Translations under genes and position numbers: made by a program | Shown here: piece by piece, positions 8,938-16,257 of the stretch | Numbering within the stretch: position 1 is the first letter of the stretch | How the letters are laid out: each line of letters opens with the position of its first letter | The notes under the pieces: generated by a model | Told to the model about the DNA's origin: nothing | The model's input: only the letters and a program-made list of their open reading frames with translations | The model's database searches: none | NCBI GenBank assembly: GCA_023227825.1 | Contig: JALOCJ010000010.1 | Span: forward strand, 1-64,000 | DNA length: 64,000 nt | Source: Candidatus Cloacimonas sp. | GTDB taxonomy: Bacteria > Cloacimonadota > Cloacimonadia > Cloacimonadales > Cloacimonadaceae | Direction: 5' to 3'

Positions 8938-10670
8938 ATAAAGAAGAATTAATTGCCTTTCAAGAAAGAGATTCGGAAGAGAAAATCAATGAGATTTTAA
9001 ATTCTTCATCATCAAAAAAAATTATAGTTGCTGGACCCGGGACAGGGAAAACTTATGTTTTTACATTAATATTAGAACGATCTAATTCTAAACAAAATTT
9101 AGTTATTTCCTTTATCAATCGTCTGATAAATGACCTTGAATATAAGTTGAAAGATTATGCAAAAGTTGTAACATTTCATAAATTTTGTATTCATATATTC
9201 TATTCTCAATTCCCCGGATGGAAAATTATAACTTGTTTAAATGAGATTATTTCTAGTGATTTGAATATAGATAAGAATGCTTTTGATGAGCTTTTTCATA
9301 AAATGAAAGATTCTGATAAAAATTTCAATGCATTTATGGAAAGATCATCTTATTATAAAGCAGCTGGTTTTAATGATTCTATATATAGAGTATTGCAGAA
9401 GGTACTGGATAATCCTGAAATAATTTCTAATTTTGAAAATATATTAATAGATGAATTCCAAGATTTTAGCGAATTAGAAGTTGCTTTTATTCATCAACTT
9501 GAAAAGCATGGTAAAGTTTTAATAGTTGGTGATGATGACCAAGCTATCTATCAAAGTAAATATGATTTAGGTAAAAGTTTAAGAACTTTATATAACTGTG
9601 GTTCATATACTAACTTTTCGTTACCATATTGTCGCAGATGCCCAAAAGTAATTGTTAATGCAGTTAAAGATATCATTGAAAATGCACAATCCCATAATCA
9701 TCTTAAAGATAGAATAAAAAAAGAATATACTGCTTTTGAACCATCTACTCAAGAACTGAATAAGAATTATCCCAAATTGTTAGTTTATAATATGGCCTCA
9801 ATAGATGCAACAGCAACTTTTCTAAATCATTATATAGAACTAATTATTACTTCAGATTTAAACTGGAATAACAATAATAATGAGCCATTAATTTTGATTA
9901 TTGGGTCAAAACTATATTATAATTATCTTATGAAGCACCTATCAGAAATATCAAAATATATAGAACCAAGATCAAAAGAAGAAAATGAAGACCTAAAAAT
10001 TAGTAAAGGTTATGAACTTCTTATGAAAGATAATGAGTCAAACTTAGGTTGGAGGATTGTTCTTAATAATGACAAATTAAGAGGGCACCCTTCTAATAAG
10101 GAAATAATAAAAGAATCTCTTAATGGTAAGAATCTCGTGGATATATTACCTGCTGTTTATAAAGCAAAACATTTAGAACTTTTAGCACTTCTATCTAATA
10201 AAAATATGAGCTTGGAAGAAAATGATAAACTGAAAAGCAAGATAAAAAAGAAATTAAATAATGAATTATCAGATGAGATAATAAGCCATTTCATAGATAT
10301 CAATATATCTACATCTGAAAATAGTAATATTTCATATCCTGTTCAATTTGTTACCTACCAAGGAGCTAAAGGATTAGCAGCAGATTATGTATTTATTGTC
10401 GGAGTTAATGATGGTGTCATTCCTTCTAATCCTTCTGATATTAAAGATTTTGAAATATGTGAATTCATTGTAGCTTTAACGAGAACAAGAAAAAAATGCA
10501 TCATAATGCCAATTAAAAACGTAAATGGAAAAACAATAAAACCTAGCACATTTCTCAGTTGGTTAAATGAAAAAGAAGTTGAAAGAAATGTATTGAAGAA
10601 AGAACATATAAACAGTGGTATTAAAAGCAATAAAGCTGATTTTATGAATTTATTAAGTAATTCAAGTTGA
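8934..10670 (+). CDS. compact UvrD/PcrA-like SF1 helicase
   Basis: This 578-aa protein has SF1A helicase motifs: Walker A GPGTGKT (34-40), DEFQDF (173-178) with the following GDDDQAIYQS (motif III), a YQGAKGLAADYVFIVG block (motif V), and VALTRTRKK (513-521, motif VI). It is shorter than UvrD or Rep (about 670-720 aa), so the accessory 1B/2B regions are reduced. The start is TTG 8934, supported by AAAGGAG about 13 nt upstream and by TTGA overlap with the methyltransferase stop. I see no nuclease domain. It probably acts as the DNA-unwinding or processing partner of the methyltransferase/PLD-helicase cassette. Base composition is AT-rich like the methyltransferase, consistent with joint acquisition. 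Confidence 0.88.
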   Translation: MNKEELIAFQERDSEEKINEILNSSSSKKIIVAGPGTGKTYVFTLILERSNSKQNLVISFINRLINDLEYKLKDYAKVVTFHKFCIHIFYSQFPGWKIITCLNEIISSDLNIDKNAFDELFHKMKDSDKNFNAFMERSSYYKAAGFNDSIYRVLQKVLDNPEIISNFENILIDEFQDFSELEVAFIHQLEKHGKVLIVGDDDQAIYQSKYDLGKSLRTLYNCGSYTNFSLPYCRRCPKVIVNAVKDIIENAQSHNHLKDRIKKEYTAFEPSTQELNKNYPKLLVYNMASIDATATFLNHYIELIITSDLNWNNNNNEPLILIIGSKLYYNYLMKHLSEISKYIEPRSKEENEDLKISKGYELLMKDNESNLGWRIVLNNDKLRGHPSNKEIIKESLNGKNLVDILPAVYKAKHLELLALLSNKNMSLEENDKLKSKIKKKLNNELSDEIISHFIDINISTSENSNISYPVQFVTYQGAKGLAADYVFIVGVNDGVIPSNPSDIKDFEICEFIVALTRTRKKCIIMPIKNVNGKTIKPSTFLSWLNEKEVERNVLKKEHINSGIKSNKADFMNLLSNSS

Positions 10671-10851
10671 GTCCCTAATGTTAATGTAAATTCCAAGCCG
10701 TTGTTTATCAGGTCCTTTTAAGGGCATCTAACATAATTTTTTTATTTATAAATCATAAATAGTTGTTTCTTAACTGATTTTTAGCTTCTGGATTATCTGT
10801 TCCGGAATCTGAATATTAGTTTTAGATTTTGGGGGTTCTATCTCTCTTATT

Positions 10852-11088
10852 CCAAGGGGATTACGCATATATTGCTATCATTGTTTCATCCTAAAGGGCT
10901 CTGATGTATCTCAACCCTCTAAACTTTCTCAACCTTCTAAACCTTATTTTCAAGGGGATTACGCATATATTGCTATCATTGTTTCACCCTAAAGGGCTCT
11001 GATGTATCTCAACCCTCTAAACTTTCTCAACCTTCTAAACCTTATTTCCAAGGGACTTACGCATATATTGCTATCATTGTGGGTGGTA
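10852..11088. repeat. 98-bp tandem repeat, two full copies plus a partial third
   Basis: The unit begins with CAAGGGGATTACGCATATAT and recurs exactly 98 bp apart: the TTACGCATAT word is at 10861, 10959 and 11057. The first two copies are near-identical over their whole length (one substitution noticed, CATCC/CACCC). The third diverges after about 40 bp. Inside each unit a pyrimidine-rich motif, CAACCCTCTAAACTTTCTCAA followed by a similar half, forms a shorter internal repeat. There are no variable spacers, so it is not a CRISPR array. It has no coding potential. Confidence 0.9.
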
Positions 11089-11306
11089 AAAGTAAAAAAA
11101 CATCTCCCTTATGTATTCATCCCTATTAAAGGACATAATAAGTGTCAATTACAATTGAAGAATTAAAGTAATAACTGATAGATATTGTGCTAATTTCCCT
11201 ATTGAAAGTTTATTATACCAAATTTATCAATCACTTATATAATAAAATCCTAATATCGTTAATTTCTACATTCCTTACTTAAAGCTATTAATCTGTCGTT
11301 TAACAT

Positions 11307-11345
11307 ACCTTAATCAAGCGTTAATAATTAACGCTTGATTAAGGT
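11307..11345. repeat. 39-bp near-perfect palindrome
   Basis: The left arm at 11307-11325 (ACCTTAATCAAGCGTTAAT) and the right arm at 11327-11345 are exact reverse complements of 19 nt with one base between them. It is far from any gene start and has no T-tract typical of a terminator. Possible roles are a cruciform or protein-binding site, or a relic of a small mobile repeat. Confidence 0.9.
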
Positions 11346-12000
11346 TAGATAAACACTTGATTTAAGCTCTCAGTTAAGGGAAAATATCAGAACTTGTATC
11401 CTATGTTCAGTTTATGGAGAGTTGAGTAGTAACCCATTAAAGTATACAGGGTCGTTTATACTAAAGTAGTAAATGCTTGCTGACAGGTAAATATATTAGG
11501 ATAATATATAATATCAATCCAATATGTTACAGTTCGGGGAAAAATGAGCTAAACAATTCTTATTTGGCGGATAAACCGATGTTTGCCAATGAACTAAATG
11601 CTTACCAGTTCATTAGGAGATGATAATTCAGCGCAGCAGTTGCTGAATATTTCCATAAACAATATGGCTTTCTTATTCGGATATTTTTTTTACAGAAATA
11701 AATACTTGATGAATTATAAAAGCGGTATATTACTTTCCCCTTAGTAACTGAACTTATTAAAAAGGGGGATATTATTTTCCTTTACTCCCCATTTTTCATA
11801 GAAGAGCTACCTTGCGCCAACAGGAAGTAGATTCATTTAAGCTGTATATAATTTATCAGATTTTCTCTGCTCTCCATTAGCTTTGAAAGATATAATTTTT
11901 ACTCGTATCCTGTTTTTTTGAATAACAATGTAGTTTTTTGCCCAATAGCTGCAGTCAACTTATTTCACGAACTATGAGGTCATCGTTATTTCGGAGAAAG

Positions 12001-12468
12001 CTAAGTGCGGGAAATTTTAGTGTAGGCAAGATGTAAGGCAATACCTCCAATATAACCTGCAATTGCCTGAATAATATTGACCGGCAAATCTGCTACAGCT
12101 ACTCCAAATCCCAGATTCGGGAAAAGCCAGCAACCGAAAAAATAACCGGCAACCATAATTATGACTGCTAATGCCGGGAAAAGATATATCTGCCATTTTA
12201 CATCGGGTTTTGCTAATCCGGCAACTAATCCTTCCAGCCCTTTAACGATAAGCGTTACAGGAGCAAAAACCGGGAAACCGATTAAATCGGCAAAAGCAGA
12301 ACCAAAGCCCCCTGCAACCAAACCTGCTTTCCAGCCACCAAAAAGTCCACTAAAGATAATAACTACATCTCCTAAATTGAAATAGCCGCCTCCTGGAACA
12401 GGAATTCTTACCAGAACGGTAGCAATCATAACCATAACGGTAAGTCCAACTATAAGATACCATTTCAT
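12001..12468 (-). CDS. ECF transporter S component (substrate-binding membrane subunit)
   Basis: This 155-aa protein is hydrophobic, with about five membrane helices and the layout of ECF S components: a first helix, then IPVPGGGYFNLGD, a GLFGGWKAGLVAGGFGSAFADLIG stretch, and later helices. The length is typical (150-200 aa). S components capture a vitamin and dock on the EcfA-EcfA'-EcfT energising module. The specificity cannot be read from the sequence; similar proteins are often annotated as thiamine/pyrimidine-precursor or generic S units. It is last in the transcription order, 47 bp after the EcfT-like gene, with AAGGAGACAAA just before ATG. Confidence 0.8.
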   Translation of the reverse strand: MKWYLIVGLTVMVMIATVLVRIPVPGGGYFNLGDVVIIFSGLFGGWKAGLVAGGFGSAFADLIGFPVFAPVTLIVKGLEGLVAGLAKPDVKWQIYLFPALAVIIMVAGYFFGCWLFPNLGFGVAVADLPVNIIQAIAGYIGGIALHLAYTKISRT

Positions 12469-12515
12469 TTTGTCTCCTTGTGGTTTATATTTGTTTAAGC
12501 ATTTTTATTCAGGTT

Positions 12516-13127
12516 CTATTTTAGAACTTGATGGCAGTGCAAGATGCGTTCATCAATCATTTCCCCTTTCAGGTTTGCTTCGTTAAGAACATAAGTAATA
12601 AGGGCTAAAAGAACAATCAAGCGTTTAGAAAACTTTCTTTTCAAAGTAATTTTACGGCATTGCTCACTGGGGATGAAATCTACCAATAAGCATAACTCGG
12701 AATAAGAAGAAAAGGCAATTTTATAGAGCGTCTTACCTAAAATAATATACTTCAATTTTTCTATTCCCAAAGGAAAATCTAAAAAGGTATCTATATTCAG
12801 CCAGGTGATTATTACCTGAATAAACATTAAACTGCTGATGAGTAAAGTAGTGCGTGTGATACCGTAATGAATCCAGTAATCCTTATTATGCCCTATTGGA
12901 AAAAGGGCAAAAATAATATAAACCCCGAAAAGCAGTAAAATAAAAGGTGAAAAATGATATAGTTTCTTAATCAGTCCTTGGGGCTTAAAAGTGCGGGCAC
13001 TAAGCAGTAAAACAACTACCAAAACAACTAATTGCACAGGGATATTCTCCAGATATAGGATGCAGAAGAAAACAAAAAACAAAATAAGAGCTAAAGAGAC
13101 AAGCAGTAATCTATATTGTGGTTGCAT
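12516..13127 (-). CDS. EcfT/CbiQ-like transmembrane energy-coupling protein
   Basis: This protein of about 203 aa starts at ATG 13127, where CAGGAG lies 8 nt upstream; an in-frame TTG 24 bp earlier is a poorer choice. It has four or five membrane helices in the N-terminal 130 residues, then a cytosolic tail with the EcfT-like coupling region (KRFSKRLIV...EMIDERILH). EcfT proteins are usually about 250 aa with two A-R-G-type motifs; here only a degenerate form can be traced, so the protein is a reduced member. It overlaps the 3' end of the Walker-A half ATPase by 17 bp and precedes the S component. Assignment rests on membrane topology and context. Confidence 0.65.
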   Translation of the reverse strand: MQPQYRLLLVSLALILFFVFFCILYLENIPVQLVVLVVVLLLSARTFKPQGLIKKLYHFSPFILLLFGVYIIFALFPIGHNKDYWIHYGITRTTLLISSLMFIQVIITWLNIDTFLDFPLGIEKLKYIILGKTLYKIAFSSYSELCLLVDFIPSEQCRKITLKRKFSKRLIVLLALITYVLNEANLKGEMIDERILHCHQVLK

Positions 13128-13635
13128 AAACACTACTCCTGTTTGGTGCAAGCAACTGAAAATTTATAATGTTAACTTCTTCGGGCACAGAAAAAGAAGA
13201 ATGTTCACAAAAAATAAGACAAAAAGGGAAACAACTATCCTTTAAATAGCGATAAATTTCTGCTAAATACCGGTTTTCATCTACAATGCAATAAACCGGT
13301 TTGGGTTCAATAGCATATATTTCGGCGAGATTGCTAAACAGATATTGAATGCAATCCCATTCGCTTTTCAATTTCAATTCCGGTTTATAAAATGCAGAAT
13401 GGGATTTAATAGCATAACCCTGCAAGTGAAAAAGCTGCTGTAAATAGATTTGGTAAAATAAAATCTTTTTACTCGCTAACGCAGGAAACAGGCAATGCCT
13501 AATAAAGGAACTTTTGCCACTGCCGTTTTCACCTTGCAGATAATAGATATTATCCGGCATAAAAAACAGCTCCTGCTCAATGAGCAAACTGAAATCCTGC
13601 CAACAGGAAACGACACCAGGTGCAATTTTAATCAT
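13111..13635 (-). CDS. ECF ABC-type ATPase half with Walker A, Walker B and H-loop, no signature
   Basis: This 174-aa protein carries the nucleotide-binding motifs of an ABC ATPase. Walker A is GENGSGKSS (residues 35-43), Walker B with catalytic Glu is VYCIVDEN (D119, E120), and the H-loop is IFCEHSS with H145. There is no LSGGQ signature, and the helical subdomain between Walker A and B is unusually short. The ATG overlaps the preceding gene as ATGA (4 bp). EcfA proteins are normally 270-290 aa with every motif in one chain. The missing signature is supplied by the 114-aa protein encoded just upstream, so the two could form one composite ATP site. It is probably cytosolic and bound to the EcfT-like subunit. 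Confidence 0.7.
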   Translation of the reverse strand: MIKIAPGVVSCWQDFSLLIEQELFFMPDNIYYLQGENGSGKSSFIRHCLFPALASKKILFYQIYLQQLFHLQGYAIKSHSAFYKPELKLKSEWDCIQYLFSNLAEIYAIEPKPVYCIVDENRYLAEIYRYLKDSCFPFCLIFCEHSSFSVPEEVNIINFQLLAPNRSSVYATTI

Positions 13636-13976
13636 AATTTATCTTCCAGAATAATATCCTTGCCGCTATTCTGAATCAAGATTTGAATTGCTTCCCGGCG
13701 TTTAGGATCAAGCGCATTTAGCAAATTCACAAAGCGGATTTTAGGTGCAGGAGAATATATTGCCAGAAGCGCCATCAAAATTACTTTCTGTCCTCCGGAA
13801 AGTTCATTTATGCTGTAAAATTTATCTATTTTCTTACCGGTTAGCTTTTCAAACCGGTCAATCAATGTAGCAGTGGCTGATTCATCCAGATTGTAAATAA
13901 GAAGTTCATCTCTTAAGCGGTCACAGGAAATAAGCGGAATATTGGCATCAGCCACTAAATAATCATTATGTATCAT
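13632..13976 (-). CDS. ECF ABC-type ATPase half with LSGGQ signature, no Walker A
   Basis: This 114-aa protein starts at ATG 13976; frames extending further upstream would run through the tRNA gene and are not used. It matches the middle-to-end part of EcfA: a short N-terminal part, then a helical domain ending in ELSGGQK (58-64), a Walker-B position reading IRFVNLL with both acidic residues lost, and the D-loop ALDP (88-91). Walker A is absent. It comes first in the transcription order, before the Walker-A half, the reverse of the order inside a normal EcfA. A simple frameshifted EcfA therefore does not explain the pair. Confidence 0.68.
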   Translation of the reverse strand: MIHNDYLVADANIPLISCDRLRDELLIYNLDESATATLIDRFEKLTGKKIDKFYSINELSGGQKVILMALLAIYSPAPKIRFVNLLNALDPKRREAIQILIQNSGKDIILEDKL

Positions 13977-13997
13977 TTTCCCTTCCCTTTTTTTAAC

Positions 13998-14089
13998 TGG
14001 CGGAGAGTCAGGGATTCGAACCCTGGGTACCTGTAAAAAGATACAACGGTTTTCGAGACCGTCCCGTTCAACCACTCCGGCAACTCTCC
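13998..14089 (-). tRNA. tRNA-Ser(CGA), CCA encoded
   Basis: On the minus strand the gene begins GGAGAGTTGCCGGAGTGG and ends ACTCTCC-G-CCA. The 7-bp acceptor stem GGAGAGT/ACTCTCC is perfect. The anticodon stem ACGGT/ACCGT encloses CTCGAAA, giving anticodon CGA. A long variable arm and the T-arm GGTTCGAATCC follow, as expected for a class II serine tRNA. It sits 6 bp after tadA and 21 bp before the signature-half ATPase gene, all in one direction, so it is likely excised from a protein-coding transcript. Confidence 0.95.
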
Positions 14090-14095
14090 TCGTAT

Positions 14096-14563
14096 TTATG
14101 ATTTTCGTTTACGGTGGAAAAATTCCTCCAGCAAGCAGGCACATTCATTATCCAGAACCCCGCCGATAACTATAGGGTGATGATTGAAGCTTTTATCATT
14201 CAGCACATTATAGATAGAGCCGACAACTCCGGTTTTTGGGTCTTTAGCTCCGTACACAACGGTTCCTATTTTACTTAAAATAATCATTCCGGCGCACATC
14301 AAACAGGGTTCTAAGGTTACATACAGCGTATAATCATATAAAAACCCGGGTTCTGAAGTTAGAACTTTGTCAAGAATGATTTTTTCACAATGCGCTAAGG
14401 GATTGGCTAATTGCCTACTACGATTATGTTCCCTTAATATTATACGGTTATTTTTTACGAGCACTGCACCTACAGGAACTTCGTCTTCGGCAAAAGCTTT
14501 TTGGGCTTCAGATATTGCTTCCTGCATAAAAAGATAATGATTTTGGGAAGAAAAGCAAATCAT
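14096..14563 (-). CDS. tadA: tRNA-specific adenosine deaminase
   Basis: This 155-aa zinc deaminase converts A34 to inosine in tRNA-Arg(ACG). It has the cytidine/deoxycytidylate deaminase fold with PVGAVLV (30-36), the zinc and proton-shuttle motif PLAHCE (H58, E60) and PCLMC (C87, C90). The middle residue of the usual HAE is Cys (HCE); zinc ligands and catalytic Glu are kept. The start overlaps the upstream lipoprotein gene by 4 bp (ATGA). A tRNA-Ser gene follows immediately, though that tRNA is not the known TadA substrate. Confidence 0.92.
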   Translation of the reverse strand: MICFSSQNHYLFMQEAISEAQKAFAEDEVPVGAVLVKNNRIILREHNRSRQLANPLAHCEKIILDKVLTSEPGFLYDYTLYVTLEPCLMCAGMIILSKIGTVVYGAKDPKTGVVGSIYNVLNDKSFNHHPIVIGGVLDNECACLLEEFFHRKRKS

Positions 14564-16257
14564 GGTTTAGTATTGATTACGACCCTTGCTTTTTTAACCT
14601 GCTCATCCATCCAGGAAGTAAACCAATCCTCAGGCAGGGTTTGTCTATAAACGGTTTTAATGCGTTCCGGGCTGATTTTTGTTTTTTGGGGACGAAAAGC
14701 GGTTACTTGGGGAACAATAATAACCTCTCCCTCTTTTATTTGTGGGGGATTGGCTTTTTCCAGATAGGCATTAACTGCCTGAAAATAGATTTTGGTGAGG
14801 GGTTTCCCCTGCCAGGTGGAGTCAATATTTACATTTTCCAGTTTTACCAATTGATAAGATGCTGGAAAATCAGGATTGGCAAGCCATTTCTCTACAAGCT
14901 GTTTATTTTGATCAGTTCTGCGTTTATGGGTCAGTTCCTGAATAATTTGTTCCCGAACTTCTTCCATATTTTGATATGCCTTATCCTGCTTTTCTACTAC
15001 TTCAAAGATAAGCCAGGCAGATAATTCTGCTGAATATAAGGGTTCTATTATATCTCCACTGTTGGCTATTTTTAAATATTTAATTAATTTGCCTTTAATA
15101 TCGTTGGCGGGAACGATTAAAGAATCCGGGCTAAAAGCTGGAGTTAAAGTATAACTTATGCCAAATTCCTCTGCTGCTTGCTGCAGCCCAATATTTAATG
15201 CCAGTTTCATAATTTGTTGAGCTTTAGTTTCTGGAGCCAGTAAAGATGCCGTTTTGGGCAGTGCTTGCACAAAAATGGTGTTATATAGAGTAAGAGTTTT
15301 AGTGCTTTGAATTTTTTGATACATAATCCAGCCCTTTTCATAAGGCAGGGGTTCACTGCACATTCCATTTTCCAGTCCGGATAAAGCATTTTGAATTTCT
15401 AAAGGCATTTCTTCCGTTTTTTGATAGCCGTTATCAATAAAACTGACCAGGGAAGTTTTGCTTTCCAGATTTTCTATAATATCTTTAATCTCTATTCCCC
15501 GGGTAAGTTCATTCCGAATAAATTCAGCAACATCTCGGGCATCAGAGAGTTCTGTGCTATCCGGAATAACCGGAACTGAACAATAGCCCAAACGATAAAA
15601 TTGCCATAAACGGTATTGCTCCAAATTTGTTTGATACCAGGCACTGATTTCTGCATCACTTAAAGAAATATCCAATTGGGAGGGGTCAAAAATATACAGC
15701 TCCAAATCTGCATTACCAGAAATAATTTGTTCTACCTGTTTGCGGACTTTGGAAGTGAGCATTTCCTCTTCAATCAGCACTTTTTGCAGTTTCAGAATGG
15801 GAATAACATTTTCCTGATAGTGTTTTCTTAAAGGAGCTAAATTTTCCGGTTGATCGGTCATCAGGGATTGTAGGTATAATTTCTTGTCAAATTTGCCGTT
15901 AACCTGAAAGCGAGGGGACTTTATAATATGCTCAGGGATAGAATTGGTAAGTGTATCCAGAACTTCTGTAACGCTTGCAGAAATGTTATACTTTTGGTAA
16001 TAATCCTTCAGAATTATTGTTTTGGTAATATCATTCCAGGTCTCATAATGTAATTTTTCCTTTTCTTCCTTTGTAGGAGTGCGTCCTGATTGATAACCAA
16101 AAATAGCATAATGCCCCCGGTAAGAATTATAAAAGTCCTCCAGAGAAATCTCTGTTCCATTCACACTTCCCGCTACGGAAGAGGAATTTGCAGCACAGGA
16201 AACAAGAAAAAGTGAACCCAGCAGGGTAATTACAACAAATATAGGAAGCTTGTTCAT
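14560..16257 (-). CDS. SurA/PpiC-like periplasmic chaperone lipoprotein
   Basis: This 565-aa protein starts at ATG 16257, which has AGGAG upstream; a longer in-frame start inside mutS is unlikely. The N-terminus is a lipoprotein signal ending LFLVSC with Cys21. A SurA-N-like segment follows (VNGTEISLEDFYNSY ... YHKYNISASVTEVLDTL-type helices), then a diverged parvulin/Rotamase_2-like region with FIDNGYQKTEEMP. The length suits SurA/PrsA-type folding factors. It probably assists outer-membrane or exported proteins. Conserved parvulin active-site residues are not evident, so it may be a chaperone only. It overlaps mutS and tadA by 4 bp on each side. Confidence 0.75.
   Translation of the reverse strand: MNKLPIFVVITLLGSLFLVSCAANSSSVAGSVNGTEISLEDFYNSYRGHYAIFGYQSGRTPTKEEKEKLHYETWNDITKTIILKDYYQKYNISASVTEVLDTLTNSIPEHIIKSPRFQVNGKFDKKLYLQSLMTDQPENLAPLRKHYQENVIPILKLQKVLIEEEMLTSKVRKQVEQIISGNADLELYIFDPSQLDISLSDAEISAWYQTNLEQYRLWQFYRLGYCSVPVIPDSTELSDARDVAEFIRNELTRGIEIKDIIENLESKTSLVSFIDNGYQKTEEMPLEIQNALSGLENGMCSEPLPYEKGWIMYQKIQSTKTLTLYNTIFVQALPKTASLLAPETKAQQIMKLALNIGLQQAAEEFGISYTLTPAFSPDSLIVPANDIKGKLIKYLKIANSGDIIEPLYSAELSAWLIFEVVEKQDKAYQNMEEVREQIIQELTHKRRTDQNKQLVEKWLANPDFPASYQLVKLENVNIDSTWQGKPLTKIYFQAVNAYLEKANPPQIKEGEVIIVPQVTAFRPQKTKISPERIKTVYRQTLPEDWFTSWMDEQVKKARVVINTKP

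Larger units (their letters stand above)
10671..12000. other. 1.3-kb gene-free region between defence island and ECF operon
   Basis: No convincing coding sequence lies on either strand. The stretch contains a 98-bp tandem repeat (10852-11088) and a 39-bp palindrome (11307-11345), listed separately. The rest is AT-rich with many stops. A stretch of about 40 codons on the minus strand near 11838-11960 reads without stops but has no start or ribosome-binding site. The region marks the 3' edge of the AT-rich island; no tRNA, integrase or direct-repeat attachment site is visible. Confidence 0.6.

Noticed and set aside
1755..10670. DISARM or BREX system
   Set aside because: The helicase and methyltransferase resemble DrmD/DrmMI and PglX in layout, but drmA, drmB, pglZ and brxC are absent from the window.
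10852..11088. CRISPR array
   Set aside because: Copies are adjacent 98-bp units without short repeats or variable spacers, and no cas genes are in the window.
11838..11960. 40-codon open stretch on the minus strand
   Set aside because: It has no start codon with a ribosome-binding site and no recognised similarity; it may be chance or an old remnant.
12161..12385. 74-codon plus-strand frame opposite the ECF S component
   Set aside because: It is an antisense shadow of a clear membrane-protein gene; the same applies to the many other short frames lying opposite or inside the listed genes.
13977..14075. N-terminal extension of the signature-half ATPase to position 14075
   Set aside because: The extension translates the tRNA-Ser gene; ATG 13976 is the sensible start.
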